From NCBI RefSeq assembly GCF_030247195.1, contig NC_080672.1, forward strand, positions 87,069,113-87,133,112: a stretch of 64,000 bases of DNA, given 5' to 3'. Source of the DNA: Topomyia yanbarensis. Lineage: Eukaryota > Arthropoda > Insecta > Diptera > Culicidae. The position numbers were made by a program, and so were the translations under genes. The notes beneath the pieces were generated by a model, which worked only from the letters and a program-made list of their open reading frames with translations, made no database searches and was not told the origin of the DNA. Every line of letters begins with the position of its first letter. Position 1 is the first letter of the stretch. Of this stretch, positions 12,579 through 25,261 are shown one piece after another.

Positions 12579-13104
12579 ATATGAAATACCCATCATTTAT
12601 TTAAAATCAGTTTTGTTGGTCGAATCTGGTTTAGAATGATGTGGAGTTAAAAGCGAATTTAAAATAGAAACTTTTTTTTAAATTTCTCAAGAAGTCAAAA
12701 TTTTTCGGGACCCTACCCCTGGATCCGCCACTGGTTCCGCTTGAAACTCTCACCACGCGGCATCCGGCTTTTGATTTCACTCCGATCCAGTCTTCCTATC
12801 TGTAGACAGACGTTGATTTCGCCATATTCTTCCTCGAAAATCGTGTAACGTGACAGACGTATCAAAATGACAATAAAGTGAAAACGGCTCATGATAGAAA
12901 AAAAAAACATTCTGTGGAAAAAAATGTGCGGTTTAGTGACCTTAATAATGTGCAGTTGTGATAGAATCTGGTTTTATCGTTTTTGCTGACTTATCTTATG
13001 AAATATGCGTAAAAATGTAACGTGACAGACAGAAGCCTTGACCATATCAATACTAATATTTGTTATTTAAGAAAACCCTTTCCGAGAAATACACCCAGGA
13101 TTAG

Positions 13105-14260
<1,156 letters not shown>

Positions 14261-14890
14261 CTTAAAACACTCTATCCAGTTGCGTTTTAGAACTATTTTT
14301 TCCCACTGTGCGTTGCACCTCTTGCTTCGATTCCATTTTTACAACTGAAGAGAGAAATGTCACAACCAAATCACTGCACAACACAAAATTCCCTTAAGTT
14401 GAGTAGAAAAATTATTGATCGTACCACTCTTTAAATACTGTTAAACCGTTCGTATGATGCCAGTTTCTATTCTTACATCGCCGTTTTTTCTGAGACATGT
14501 TTGTTTGAAGCAACTAACCTGGTTTCCTGTTTGGAGTTTGGGAATGTAGCATTAGGGATAGTGAGGATAAATGCCCAATTACTCCTTACTTTCCCCAGAA
14601 AACAAACAATCAATGAGGTACTACAGGTACTAATATTTTGAGAATTCCGAGCAACATTAATGTTATATTGGCTACTTAAACATAAAAATAATAAAACATA
14701 CGAAAGCAAAGTTGATGCGCACTTAGATATTATTTTGTGTTGGTATATTACTATCAGCTTAGTCCAACTAGACCTATAACTAAGTCGACCATTTTGAAAT
14801 CTTTCTGTCTAGCTGTCAAGTGAGTGTTTTTTATAATGCCTGTACACCTTTCTCAAATTTCTTTGGATTCGGGGCATCTTTTGGTACGAA
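14261..14890. other. Unassigned AT-rich region
   Basis: No gene, RNA or repeat structure recognised. Confidence 0.4.
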
Positions 14891-14949
14891 CGTTCGACAA
14901 TCATCAACAACCAACAACACATTAGGGGTAGGCTGTATCAAATAAAAAA

Positions 14950-15390
14950 AAAGTGTTAATGCAAATATCGGTGATAATTATATAATAATCGCCGGCGAAC
15001 CCGTATGTCGGAAACCTAAGTTCAATGAGTTTCCTCAACAAGCTATCGGCAACAAGGTTCTATAGAAGTGGTGACAGCACACAACGTTGAGGACATCCGA
15101 CATCTCTACTTGTTTTGACGTAGAGCACAGATATCGCTTGCTAAGCATTGCGTGTATCCAGTTCGTGCCATATGACTCCGTACAGCCTGGAAAGTGTGTG
15201 TCAAAAGACCGTTGATTACCTCATCTTCGTCAGATGAGTATTTACCATTTACAGGTCTAATCGAACTGACATAAAAGTCTTTCGATTTCGAAAGTGACTT
15301 GTTTATTCGTTGAGAAGTGAGATATTTGTACAAAATCACTTGGATATTAAATATTACGTTCCGGCAATTCAGTTCCGACATGTACAAAAT
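14950..15390 (-). pseudogene. R1-like LINE reverse-transcriptase relic
   Basis: The minus strand first reads SKDFYVSSIRPVNGKYSSDE (near 15220-15310), resembling the linker between endonuclease and reverse transcriptase in R1-type elements. After a deletion it resumes near 15110 with VGCPQRCVLSPLL, a damaged form of the motif B block GCPQGGVLSPLLW. Next come a stop, NLVADSLLRKL, and YGFAGDY, where motif C would be FADDY. The Asp-to-Gly change, the missing fingers and palm segment, and stop codons show it is dead. Clade assignment is from motif style only. Confidence 0.6.
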
Positions 15391-16095
15391 TTGTACTTAT
15401 TGGATTCGATAGTTCTGGTGGCCCACAAATCCTTTTTTCACAAACAATATGGAACACTATAGAGTTCGAGAATGTTAGAGCCAAGACTCCCGTGTACTTT
15501 GAAGATCAGTCGATGTAAAACTGCATGCTCTGTCTCCGGCAGTACCATCATTACGCATAGGCACACTGGGACTGGGTTAGGGGCCCCAGCATTTTAGGGG
15601 CCCCGCGATGATAGTAGCTGACGGTAGCGCTGAGGTGTTGATTTCAGTTTTGGTTAAAGAAGATTAATGTCAAACACAAAGACAAATTACGGCGATAGAC
15701 ACTTCAACAACGAAAGAATTGTTATTCCCTATTTTGCAGCAAGAAACGCCAAGCCTTGAAAATGAATCATCCTGATTCTAAATCATCTGAAGCCACGGCA
15801 ATATTAATTGATTTCAAAGCCTTTTGTTAGCGAAGCTGTATGTTTATTAAAAAAAACAAAATGTGGCTTTTCCAAAGCCACATTATGTCCAGTTTCATCA
15901 CCTCAGGAACGTGGTACTGCTCACATTCAAGCTCTTTAATTTAAAAATAAGGATTTTTTTTGAATTTCATTCGTTTAAAAACATAGTTGTGATGAGATCG
16001 TAAATGAAGTATATTTAAAAAAATGAAATGTTATTGGTATATTGTTACTTGGTTTTCGGCGATTATTATTGTATTATGTCAGCTCTATTGTCGTG
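15391..16095. other. Unassigned region with paired GGGGCCCC blocks
   Basis: The palindrome GGGGCCCC occurs at about 15580 and 15597, 17 bases apart, which is out of keeping with the AT-rich surroundings. It may be the eroded end of a transposon. Nothing else recognised. Confidence 0.35.
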
Positions 16096-16099
16096 CATG

Positions 16100-16640
16100 G
16101 TCAATTGGAATAGGCATGCACATGCGCTTCTTTCCCAGCTTTCTTTTACTCTTATTACATTTTCATTTCATTTTTAACTACATCTGATTTTTTAGCGGCA
16201 GCTTCGTAATTGCTCAGTATCTTTCTATTAACTGAAGTTCCGGACAGTTTGACGTATTGCAGTCTTTGAGCACAAAATTTATCTTGATAGCTCTATACAA
16301 CTCAAAAATTGATTTTGCATAACGGCACGATATCAAATCAGGCAAAAAACAAGAACCACAGTGTTGTCTAAAGAGGTAGTCGACGTTTTGAGGGCACTCT
16401 TTGTGATAAGTTCCCTTCCCTGGTTCATAATCCCGATTGTGATATAAATTTACCTTCGTTTTCCGCAGCTGCAGATTGCTTGCCAGTCCAAAAAAAATGG
16501 ACAATTTCGATTTATTGTTTCTTTGTATTTTGCCGCGACATTAAATTTATCTCTGACGGTAAATATCAGATACTCTCGAAAAGTTCTCTGCCCCGAAAAG
16601 TGGTATCTCTCCTACGTACCATCATTTATCTACCTCACAC
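16100..16640 (-). pseudogene. Second DD37E-type mariner transposase relic
   Basis: The minus strand carries, in shifting frames, a damaged NDGT segment at the first catalytic Asp block (near 16625), LDWQAICSCGKR near 16500, LPDLISCRYAKSIFELY with the second catalytic Asp, and NCPELQLIERY near 16220 with the catalytic Glu. Spacing and motifs match mosquito DD37E mariners and differ from the relic at 8931, so these are independent copies. Several frameshifts and stops make it non-functional. It ends within about 450 bp of the host gene's start codon, so it may abut the promoter. Confidence 0.75.
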
Positions 16641-17102
16641 CAATGATTCAATTTGCCTGCCCTGCGTTTCTAAAACAATTCTCTCTCTACTTTCTTCCAG
16701 ATTGCTCGCTGTAGAAGAAAAACAACCAGGAAGCTGCTGTTTGATCTAATCGCCGACCTCCATAAGCAGTGAATGTGAATTGAATTATACGGCACAAGCT
16801 ACGGCTAAACCAGTCGAACGAGATGAATTCCAAAAATGTAACAATCTAATTAATAATTTATGAGCATTTAGTGCGCAATCATCAGCCGTCGAGTGGGTGA
16901 AGCCGGGAGTTGGATGCAGCTTGCACCGAAACCAGCGAAGAAAACAAAAACTCACCGTCAAACACGGTTGCTAGTCTTGCTGCTGCATGCCAGCTGCCAG
17001 CTACCAGCGCCGCCAGTCAGTCAGTGCCTTTGAACTGCAACTAGATCGTGACGGTTGGCCTCTGCGCGCTCGTCGTAGCGCGGGAGAAATAAAAGTGAAA
17101 AC
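16641..17102 (+). promoter_or_regulatory. Putative core promoter and 5' UTR of the PDZ gene
   Basis: The sequence becomes GC-richer toward the start codon. A CAGTCAGTCAGT cluster at 17014-17025 contains insect initiator-like TCAGT elements. A GAAAACATGG context at 17097-17106 is a fair insect start context. There is no TATA box at the expected distance. The transcription start is inferred, not shown, and an upstream untranslated exon cannot be excluded. Confidence 0.35.
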
Positions 17103-19042
17103 ATGGAGAAATATGTAACCGTCGTATCGGTTGATAATAATCAGCCTGCCACCCTGGGAATAGAAGGAGAGGGCAGTCAGCTACCGAATGTAGACATCAA
17201 GGAAGTGCCGACAGGGGGCGTGCCGCAGTCGGTGGATTCGAATGCAACCGTTGATTCACAGTTTGTGACGGTGCTGTCGATCAACCATGGCCAAGCGGTG
17301 GAAGGAACCGAACCAGAAGTGGTACTGGTGTACCGGCTGCCCGGTGAAAGGTTAGGCTTCGGGCTTAAGTTTCAGGGAGGGACGAAAAATAATGAGAAAA
17401 TTCAGCGACTGTTTATTCAGTCATGTGCGGAGAATAGTCCCGCTTCGAGAGTGCAGGCCAGTTGGGGTTACCTCAGGGAGGGCGATGAGATTCTTGAAAT
17501 TGATGGAGTCAGTGTGACACGGATGACCCGAATCGAGTGCGTCAAGTGTTTGAAGGAGAGTAATTTGGCCATTAAGCTGCTCGTGCGGAATGGTGAAGGA
17601 AAAGTACAAAATTTCTACGATGACAATGGAGATATTCCGGAGAGGAAAAGTGTTCCACCACCTCCGCCGCCAGTACCGCCGCGGAAACTGAACAAAAGAA
17701 AAAGTGCGGAGCTGCAAATCGTTGATCCGCCTACGAAGCAAATCGTAGAAATTATTCACCCTCCCGGTGCGGAGATATACTCAAACCTATTCTCAGATGA
17801 TATTAGTGACCTTATCAGTGAATCCGACGACACTGCCAGTACAATTTCCACAGTCATAGATAAGTACTCAATCTGTTCTAGTCTTTCGTCGGAGGACTAC
17901 ACCATTTCTTCAAACCCAAGCAGTTTAGAACTGGCGAAAGCCCTTAAGCCATTCACGCTTTTGGAGAAAGAGTTTAACCTAGAAAATAAGTTGGAAAACA
18001 ATTTGTTCACCTTTCAACCTGCTGCAGTGAACGTGGTTCAGCTTGAAGTGGGACCCGAACCGCTTTCGAACGAATACGAAAACATCACCATCGCCAAGGT
18101 GGATGAGAACAAAAATTACGAAAACATAGTGATCCATGCCAGTGACCATCAACCTCAAAACTACGAAAACGTTACCATCCAAGCCGTTACGGAACCTCAG
18201 CCGTACGAGAACGTCACTGTGACTACCTCCAGCAGCAAACATGAACCGATCGTGTACGAAAACATTGATTTAAAGGCTCCCCCACAACCTCTGCCGCGTC
18301 AAGCCGGTACCGCTGCAGTGGAACTGAAGAAGCGGGCTGCTCCAGCAGCCAACGTTATTCCGCCACCACGTCAAAAATCGCCGAAAATTGCTCAACTACC
18401 GCCAATTCCACCCCATCTGCCTCATGAGTTCAACACCATTCACAGCTGGCTACAGGAAGCCACCGAAGTCATTCACGAGTGTGCCTTAACCCCTGCCGGT
18501 ACCAACAGCACCGGTGAGCCTTCGAAAGAGGACAAGCAACCCCTTCGAAGTGCTAGTAGCAATGAAAACCTTCCTCGATTGATCGATTTTCATCCGAAAG
18601 TTTCCAGTCCCTTAAAATCAACACCCCCTCCACCGCAGCCAACAATCGTAACGATCGAAGATGTAAAAGCAAATGAAAATAACGACAATCAGCTGGTTCC
18701 GTCACCGGCCGACCAATCCGTGATGGTGAAAAAGTGCATCAAAATTGTCGCCAACCGGGTGGGTGAAATGGAAAACTATTTCGAAAGTTCCAGCGACGAA
18801 GAGGAGGAAAAAATTTACGAACCTTCCCAGATGGAAAGGGAACGGCAGCAGAGGCAGTGCGATGACGATCTCGGCGGTTTCGATAACTACAGCGACGAGG
18901 ACGGTGAAAAGCTCGGACCGCCGGAAATTGTGGACGGTGGCCCATCGGAGGCGTACTTTAACTTCCACTGGTCGACAACGCTGCTACCACCGATCGGGGA
19001 AGTGGAGGAGGAGTTTTCCTCACTGGAGAATCAACAGAGCGG
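17103..19042 (+). CDS. PDZ-domain scaffold-like protein, exon 1
   Basis: This exon encodes residues 1-646 plus two bases of codon 647 and ends at a consensus donor (GTGAGT at 19043). A single PDZ domain spans about residues 73-162, with the peptide-binding loop LGFGL at 84-88 and REGDEILEIDGVSV as the conserved second half. A proline-rich PPPPPPVPPRK segment (about 184-195) looks like an SH3 ligand. Five Y-E-N-I/V motifs sit at Y325, Y339, Y354, Y368 and Y385. Acidic, Ser-rich stretches follow. There is no signal peptide or membrane segment, so it is likely a cytoplasmic adaptor. The insect Slo-interacting protein 1 (Slip1) is a candidate orthologue, but I could not verify that. Start chosen as the first ATG of a long open frame with good context. 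Confidence 0.9.
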
Positions 19043-22000
19043 GTGAGTGCGGGGTTTTTGGGGTTTTTAATGGGTATGAGAAAATTAAGTTTTGTTCGAT
19101 TGTTTGTCGAGTTCAGTGAAATTATTTCACGATCTTTCAATATGTTCATTATAATTAAAATAGTAAGGTGACTAAACGAATGTGGGACACCGTTAAAAAA
19201 CGGATGAAGAGAATGAATGACTTAAATAATTTTCCTTTCAAATATTCTTGAGAAATCAAAATTTTTGAAGCCAAAGTCTGCTAAATCTTCTGCTAAGCTG
19301 TGTGTTGGTGTGGAAGAGAAAATCAGTGTATTGGAACATGCAGGACAATTTACGGGTTGTCTGTTCGATCCAGGTCGTTTGATCACTTAAACTTATAGTA
19401 TACTTCCACGTGTTGTTTTAGAAATATGCCTGTATAATCTATATTAACAAGCTGCATTTTTTTCTGTTATGTACAAAAAGATCATCTATCTCAAAGTTAA
19501 TTATGAAAATATTGGTAAAATTCACCGTTCCCTATGTTAAATGTTCAACAATCGCGAACATAAAACATGCTTGCTTTTCAAACTATGCGCGCTGCATAAT
19601 TTTTTGCTTCGTAATTGATATTTGAATCAAAATCAGCCTTGCGCCCACAGGTTGCATACAAGCTTGCATATTACGTAGCATTCACGGCGTTTCCATGCGG
19701 TACAGTATGCAGGATGGACAACTGTACCGCTGCAAACAAACAGTAATGTTGTACGCAATGACGAACATGCAGTGATGGGTGTAATGTGTATTGCTTACAT
19801 TTAGGATGTTTTAAAAGCGCTGCTTTTCGAGCACTTACGAATATGCGTAGTGATATGAAGTCAAACGCCTAAATACCTGTTTTGCGTTACAATAGCCGCG
19901 TTCTGAAATCCACCAACAACTCATCGGTATTTTGATGACTTTTTGTTGCGGGAGAGTAAAGCGACGCGCTGTGACACCAGTGTGCAACATAAACAAAGCT
20001 TGATTATGTTGTGCGAGAGAGAGATCATCACATCAGACAGCTCAACAATCCATCGTACGGTGAGGGCCGATGATTTGGTCAACAAACGGCGTCGAGAGGA
20101 AAGAGACTTTTAAAGTACACATACCAATACACCAGTTATTTGGCATGCGCTAGTATTGAATTGCTGGTGAATAAGTTTCACTTCTGCGTGTCAGTCGAGT
20201 GAGCAGTTTAGAAAATGATTGGACTTGCGCCTGTCGTTTTTTCCTATTTTCGGCCTGGGTAACTTATGCGCATCTTATGTACATTTTAATTAATAAATTG
20301 CTTATCCTAAACACTAGTTGCGCACTCTGAAAATAAGACAATAAACAAAGAACAAGTTCACTATCTTGCTTTTCAATTGCAATCAGAATACTCTTCCTTT
20401 ATGGACTATACTTTAAATGCATTTTTTAGCTTCCTACAGCTAATTATATAGCTATTTGAGTTTTTTTCGTGTTGGGTCTACTAAAAAGGTCTATATGTAC
20501 TCGTCTCAATGCTTCAGGCATTAATTGAGATGAAACCAAAACTGTTATTAGCATTTATAATTTAAGTTTGATTCGGTGGTAAGTAGTTTCTTCAAAATTG
20601 TTCGCGCTTTTGAAGATTCAAAATTTGAATATCTCATCTTCAGTTCGGTGTTTTCCGCACAGCTGAACGGTCAGTTAATTTTTTCAATTGATAGTTCAGC
20701 AACGTGGCTTCAATTTACTGATTTTCAGTAATATATTTTCCGAGTTTCAGCTAAACAAACGTCACTTGTACTGAGATCTTGGTTAGCTCGGCTGCATAAA
20801 ACTTGGTAAAAGGTACGGAAAAAGTGGGAGTCGGTAGAACAAAATTAATGGTGTAGCTTCCAATCTGCTTATTTCGTTGACGTTGGAAAATGCCTGTATA
20901 TTTTTATGAAAATATAAGGTAATGAGCAGATTTTCTCCTTGTTTCTATTATCACCCTACCTGTTAGATCAGAAAAGCACCTAAGCCTAAACAAACAGCAT
21001 ATTTACTGTTGGAAAATAATTCAAACAATAATACGTTCAATGTTGCTGATGTATACCAATCACTTAAGGGACCATAGATGTTTTTCTACGTTTTCTGACC
21101 AGTCTTAAAAAAATCATCGAACACGAGAATGTGAAATATATTGAGGTCTCATGCGTAGTTAAAAACACACTTTAGTGTTTAAATACAATATTTAGCGACA
21201 TGCAAAAACTGCTTTACTGCCTCTCTTCGGTGCCTTGAAGTTGTATAGGCAAAACAGATAAAAAGCGCAATAGTTGCAATGCTATTTTGAAAATACTTTC
21301 GAGAGTCCACAGAGTTCCAGAACAAAGAATAAGCCAGCGGTCACTGCTTGATGAATGTAAAATTCACAAATTTTACATTAAATGCGGTGTTGTTTTTGTC
21401 GAAAGGAATTTTTTAACTTTAATTGGAACTAATTGGAATTTGAATTCGAGTTTGTGTAAAATTGGTCAATTCATATTCTAGAACTTATATGGACTTTAAT
21501 CCAGTCACCAGTATATATTAATATCAGTAAATCTACTAAAAATGCTTCCGAAAAAACTCTAAGTTTTAGTACTGGATTCATGAAGTTTCAATATTATTTT
21601 AGTTGTGATTTTCTACATGCTTTAAAAATTATTATAAAGGTTTTGAATCAGTTTTAGCGATTGACCACATTATCTTTGTACAGTATTATTGAGACCACAC
21701 ATGATCCACTTCGGCACCGATTCGTGTTGGCCAACCGCATCAAAGACATTATTTACCAAACTCTGAATTTCTAACAAACAATTTGGTTTCAAAAACATTT
21801 AAATATGGCTTAAAATAATTTTGAATTAATTGTTACAAAAATGTTACACCTAACGAAGGCTAATATTTTTCTCTTTGTTTCACTTCATATAGTTTCGTAG
21901 TAAGTAGGGGAAACTGGTCGGTTGCCGTCACTGGTCGGTTGTCGACAATTGATTCGTAGGTTCTGTACTACAACCAAAATATTTGTTGAACAAGTGAAAA

Positions 22001-22110
22001 CCTGCTTAAAAGTTTTTTGATCATTTGCTGAGTGTTATAGAAAGAATCAGATCGATCGAAAAAGTATGCCCATAGAATATTTACGAAGTGAATTAATTTT
22101 ATATTGTGGT
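19043..22110 (+). other. Intron 1, proximal part: no recognised element
   Basis: The intron begins with GTGAGT. About 3 kb of AT-rich sequence contains no exon or repeat that I recognise. Short frames here have no coding character. A GAGAGAGAGATCATCACATCA stretch near 20020 and a TCAGTCGAGTGAGCAG near 20190 might belong to an alternative first exon, but nothing confirms it. Confidence 0.4.
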
Positions 22111-22179
22111 TCAAAAATTGAATGCCACTGAAACGTTCGCCTCAATTGTTTTTATTTATTTTAACCCATCTTTGTGGCA

Positions 22180-23370
22180 AATGCTTAATTCTCTCTAATC
22201 TAATCAATATGGGTATTTTCGGAACAGGCTTTACGAGTAAATACCAGAGATCGATTTTGGATGCAATTCTGAAAACCAAGATTGCAACTTCTGGTGAACC
22301 GTTTTTGATAATTTACATGGGAAAAGCCCATGGGTCGTGTTTTCACCGCTGGGTAGCACTGTATACACCAAATTGTCACGACCAGAAAGACAAGGGGCCA
22401 TTCATAAACCACGTAGACCAAAATTTGAGAATTTGATCACAGGAGCACGTCTTACCTATGACATTCAGCTGAATACAATGCGATCGTCCCGATCTGCCAT
22501 GCCAAGCTTTGTAGCGGTAATATTTTATGCTGGCGGCCATTTTGTTTTAGTCTTACGATGAATGCAAAAGACAAAAGATTTTCAGAAAGCTGGAAGACGC
22601 GGGTCTGGAAGATTCCTTATTGCCCGCAATTCAACAATATGGATATTTTTGGAATGGTCTTGAAGTAGGTACCAGAAATTGATTTTGACGCCATTTTCAA
22701 ATCTAAGATAGCGACTTCCGGTTTAGCGAAATTCGCTATAACCCAATGAGTATGGGATGTACAAATAGCTTTAATAAAGCAGTTGAATTTTAGCAATGTG
22801 TTTAATTTGAATCAAATAAAACCCCAACTCACATTACATACATCTCTTTCTTCTCTCATTTCCATTCTCACCGCACTCTTCAGGATACACACATAAAAAT
22901 ATTTTACATTTCGCTGGTTTATGATTAGATCTTATATTCGAGGATGTTTTGGATGATCGCCCAGATTTTCCATTCAGGAATTTCGGTTAACCGGAAGTCG
23001 CCATCTAGAATTTCAAAATGACGTCAAACATCGACATTCGTCTCCTGCTCGTTAAAAACCATTCTGAAAATATTCATATTGGTTAAGTTGTAGAGAATCT
23101 CGCTAAGCCGGAAATCACCATCTTGGATTTCAAAATGGCTTCCAAAATCAATTTTTCATGGACAACCTTGGGCTGAAGATGCTGATTTATTTATTTATTT
23201 ATTCCTGGCACCTGCTCGTTAACACCATTCCGAAAATACCTATATTGATTGGGTTACAGCGAATTTCTCTAAACCGGAAGTTGCCATCTTGGATTTCAAA
23301 ATAGCGTCAAATATCAATTTCTGGCACCTACTCGTCAAGACCATTCAGAAAATACCCATATTGTTGAGGT
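22180..23370. repeat. Cluster of about 115-125-bp repeats in opposed orientation
   Basis: Units contain AACCGGAAGTCGCCATCTTGG, then TTTCAAAATGGCGTCAAA, CTGGCACCTACTCGT and CCATTCCGAAAATACCCATA. Two to three units read on the + strand (about 22970-23370). At least two others (about 22200-22320 and 22630-22770) are reverse complements, so the cluster is an inverted array with its turn near 22800-22950. The frames 22122-22436 and 22200-22421 lie within it and are not genes. Confidence 0.75.
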
Positions 23371-23690
23371 GCGGGACATAAGGAGTCCAGACCCGTCTCT
23401 TCCATCTTTCCGAAAATCTTCTAAGTCTGTTGCATTCAAAAGGACTAGACATATTTTGTTTGCAAAAAACGAGATAATTGCGAAATCCGCGCAAACTGCC
23501 AAAATTCTTCTAAGTTCTTTGGATTTAAAAGAACTCAGCATTTTTGTAGGAAAAAGTCTAAGTCTTTTGCATTCAAAAGGACTTATTTTTGCAAAAACCG
23601 TATTAATTGCGAAATCCGTGCAAAAAAAAACTTTTAAAAATATTCTAAGTCTTGTGTTGAGAGTTTTTTTAGGCGAACTTTCGAATTAAC
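23371..23690. repeat. Two-unit tandem repeat, period about 140 bp
   Basis: TTGCATTCAAAAGGACT followed by TTTGCAAAAA, an AATTGCGAAATCCG block and a TTCTAAGT tail occurs twice (starting near 23430 and 23568). The open frame across both units reflects the repeat rather than a gene. Confidence 0.65.
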
Positions 23691-23790
23691 GCGGTTTTTT
23701 TACGAGGATTTTCGAATTAACGCGGCTTTTTACGCGGATTTTCCAATTAACGCGGTACGTATCCCCCGCGTAAAAAAAACCTGAGTGTAA
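23690..23790. mobile_element. MITE end with tandem ATTAACGCGG motifs
   Basis: Three copies of TTCGAATTAACGCGG-like sequence spaced about 27-30 bp are followed by CCCCCGCGTAAAAAAAACC. This resembles the terminal part of a miniature element that I associate with mosquito genomes. The matching other end is not visible nearby, so it is a fragment. Confidence 0.5.
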
Positions 23791-24140
23791 TACATTTTCA
23801 TTATACATGACATGACAACTATATACAAGAAATCAATATTCGAGTTCTAAAATTTTGTAAAAGAAAAGACCAAATCGATAACTTGAACCAGTAATCAGCG
23901 GTTTGAGCTGGGTCGTCTTGATCAGCTGATAGGAGAAACAGGATAATGTTCGCATAATGTATAGGAAGGATGCCCATATGATCTAAACACCAAAAATGGT
24001 TTGGTTAAAATCTCGATGTTTCATGCATTTTAAAGATATTTGTCATCCCAAATTCAAATTCGATTTCTTTGAATTTTTTAGTTCCATCTTCTATGGGAAT
24101 TTCATGTGACCGGACGATTAACAGTTTATATTTCCGGAAC

Positions 24141-25261
24141 TAGGGTTCGTCGCGGTTGCGGTAATTACCGCAACCGCGTGGTATTTACCGCACCCGCAAC
24201 GTAAAATCTGCGGTGCGGTGAGACACTTTTTCCCGCAGATGCGGTGCGGGAAAGAGTTTTTACCGCGCGGTTTTACCGCAACCGCACCGCAAAAAATAAT
24301 TGATGAAGTGATAATTTTGATTATTCTAAATTGATAAACAGGCTGCTATAATGAAAGAAAATCTAGCTGTGTCCGAAATATTTTGACGCTATTATTTTTA
24401 CGACATATTTTGGACTAGTTATTTTATACTTCTAAGTAAAACATCACAAACTAACCATTTCAAATACATAAAAAGTGGGGTGGGCCTAGCGTATTGGTAA
24501 ATCGATTGCCTTGTACGCAGCGCACCTGGGTTCGAGTCCCGACCCCGCACATAGGGTTAGAAATTTTTCATAAAAGATTTTTCTAACCCGAAGAGGCGAA
24601 TGACCTTAAGGTTAAAACCTCTATAATCGAAATAAAAAAATACATAAAATGCAAGATCCAAATAGAGACAAAATTATTAGATCATTTAAATACAATAAAT
24701 TTTTACCCTTAAATACAATTTAAAAGTGCATCACTTCTCCCGATTTCTGTTGGAAATCGTGGAATTATGAATCGTTTTTATGTATTTCACTGTATTGGAA
24801 TATATGCGCTACTATATAGAAGTACTGGTATTTTGACTTTACCAAGCAACTTCATTTCTTATTACATTTTTATTCCACATTTTTCAATTAACCGAAGGGT
24901 TGCTAAAATAAGTTTTCCTATTACTGCAGTAGAACGTTTTTGAATGTATAATGTTTGCCTTAAAATGTACGAAATTTTATTAATAGAAAATGCAAAAGTT
25001 GATTTTTTCATGAGCATTACATTCTGAGGAGTCTCTTAAAGTTAAATTTCGTGTGAATAAGAATAACATTTTATTATATATGGTTACACAAATGTACGAT
25101 TTTTCAACACTAATTTTAAAAATACAAAAGTTTTACCGCATTACCGCGCGGTGCGGTGGATAAAGTACGGTTGCGGTAAGCGGTGCGGTTTTATTATTTT
25201 TTTTGCGGTTGCGGTGCGGACAATCCATTTACCGCCCACATCCGCACCGCGACGAACCCTA
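24141..25261. mobile_element. hAT-like non-autonomous element, 1,121 bp
   Basis: The ends are TAGGGTTCGTCGCGG and CCGCGACGAACCCTA, perfect over 15 bp. TCCGGAAC is duplicated directly outside both ends (24133-24140 and 25262-25269), the 8-bp signature of hAT-type insertion. Subterminal regions are dense in TTGCGGT/ACCGCAA motifs on both strands. There is no transposase frame. A SINE lies inside (about 24474-24649). Confidence 0.93.
24474..24637 (+). mobile_element. tRNA-derived SINE
   Basis: The 5' 75 bp resemble a tRNA gene. TGGGCCTAGCGTATTGGTAA supplies the A-box-like internal promoter, GGTTCGAGTCC the B box, and GTGGGGT can pair with ACCCCGCAC as an acceptor-like stem. An unrelated body with an internal TTCTAACCC hairpin partner follows, and it ends in an A-rich tail. 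The 12-bp AAATACATAAAA occurs on both sides (24462-24473 and 24638-24649) as a target duplication from LINE-mediated insertion. It is not a functional tRNA: the anticodon arm is degenerate. Confidence 0.9.

Larger units (their letters stand above)
9511..12733. mobile_element. MITE family A copy carrying a 3-kb insertion
   Basis: Ends CAGGAGCGGATCCAG and CTGGATCCGCCACTG match the 247-bp copy at 659-905. The 8-bp GTTCCGCT is perfectly duplicated at 9503-9510 and 12734-12741. The family A sequence proper is only 9511-9589 plus 12583-12733 (about 230 bp), and the remainder is a separate nested element. It disrupts the mariner transposase gene. Confidence 0.92.
8931..12910 (-). pseudogene. DD37E-type mariner (Tc1/mariner) transposase relic, split by an insertion
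   Basis: On the minus strand the amino-terminal part (12734-12910) reads SRMPRGESFKRN. After a 3,223-bp insertion the frame resumes at 9510 with TYFSILVYN. It then reaches DDETYVKINF near 9370, the first catalytic Asp region, and KYLVWQAICSSG. A deletion removes the second catalytic Asp segment. The end, NRQYWAIDKRNL near 9050, has lost the catalytic Glu motif (PEL-x-PIE in intact relatives). Motifs fit the mosquito DD37E mariners. The TSD reads AGCGGAAC on this strand, so it encodes part of K-R-N, and removing the insertion restores a continuous reading frame there. The element is dead. Confidence 0.85.

Noticed and set aside
22122..22561. Overlapping frames of about 70-105 residues on both strands
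   Set aside because: They lie in the inverted 115-bp repeat cluster and mirror the repeat structure.
24475..24550. A tRNA gene on the + strand
   Set aside because: The A and B boxes are present but the cloverleaf is degenerate and the segment continues into a SINE body with tail and target duplication.
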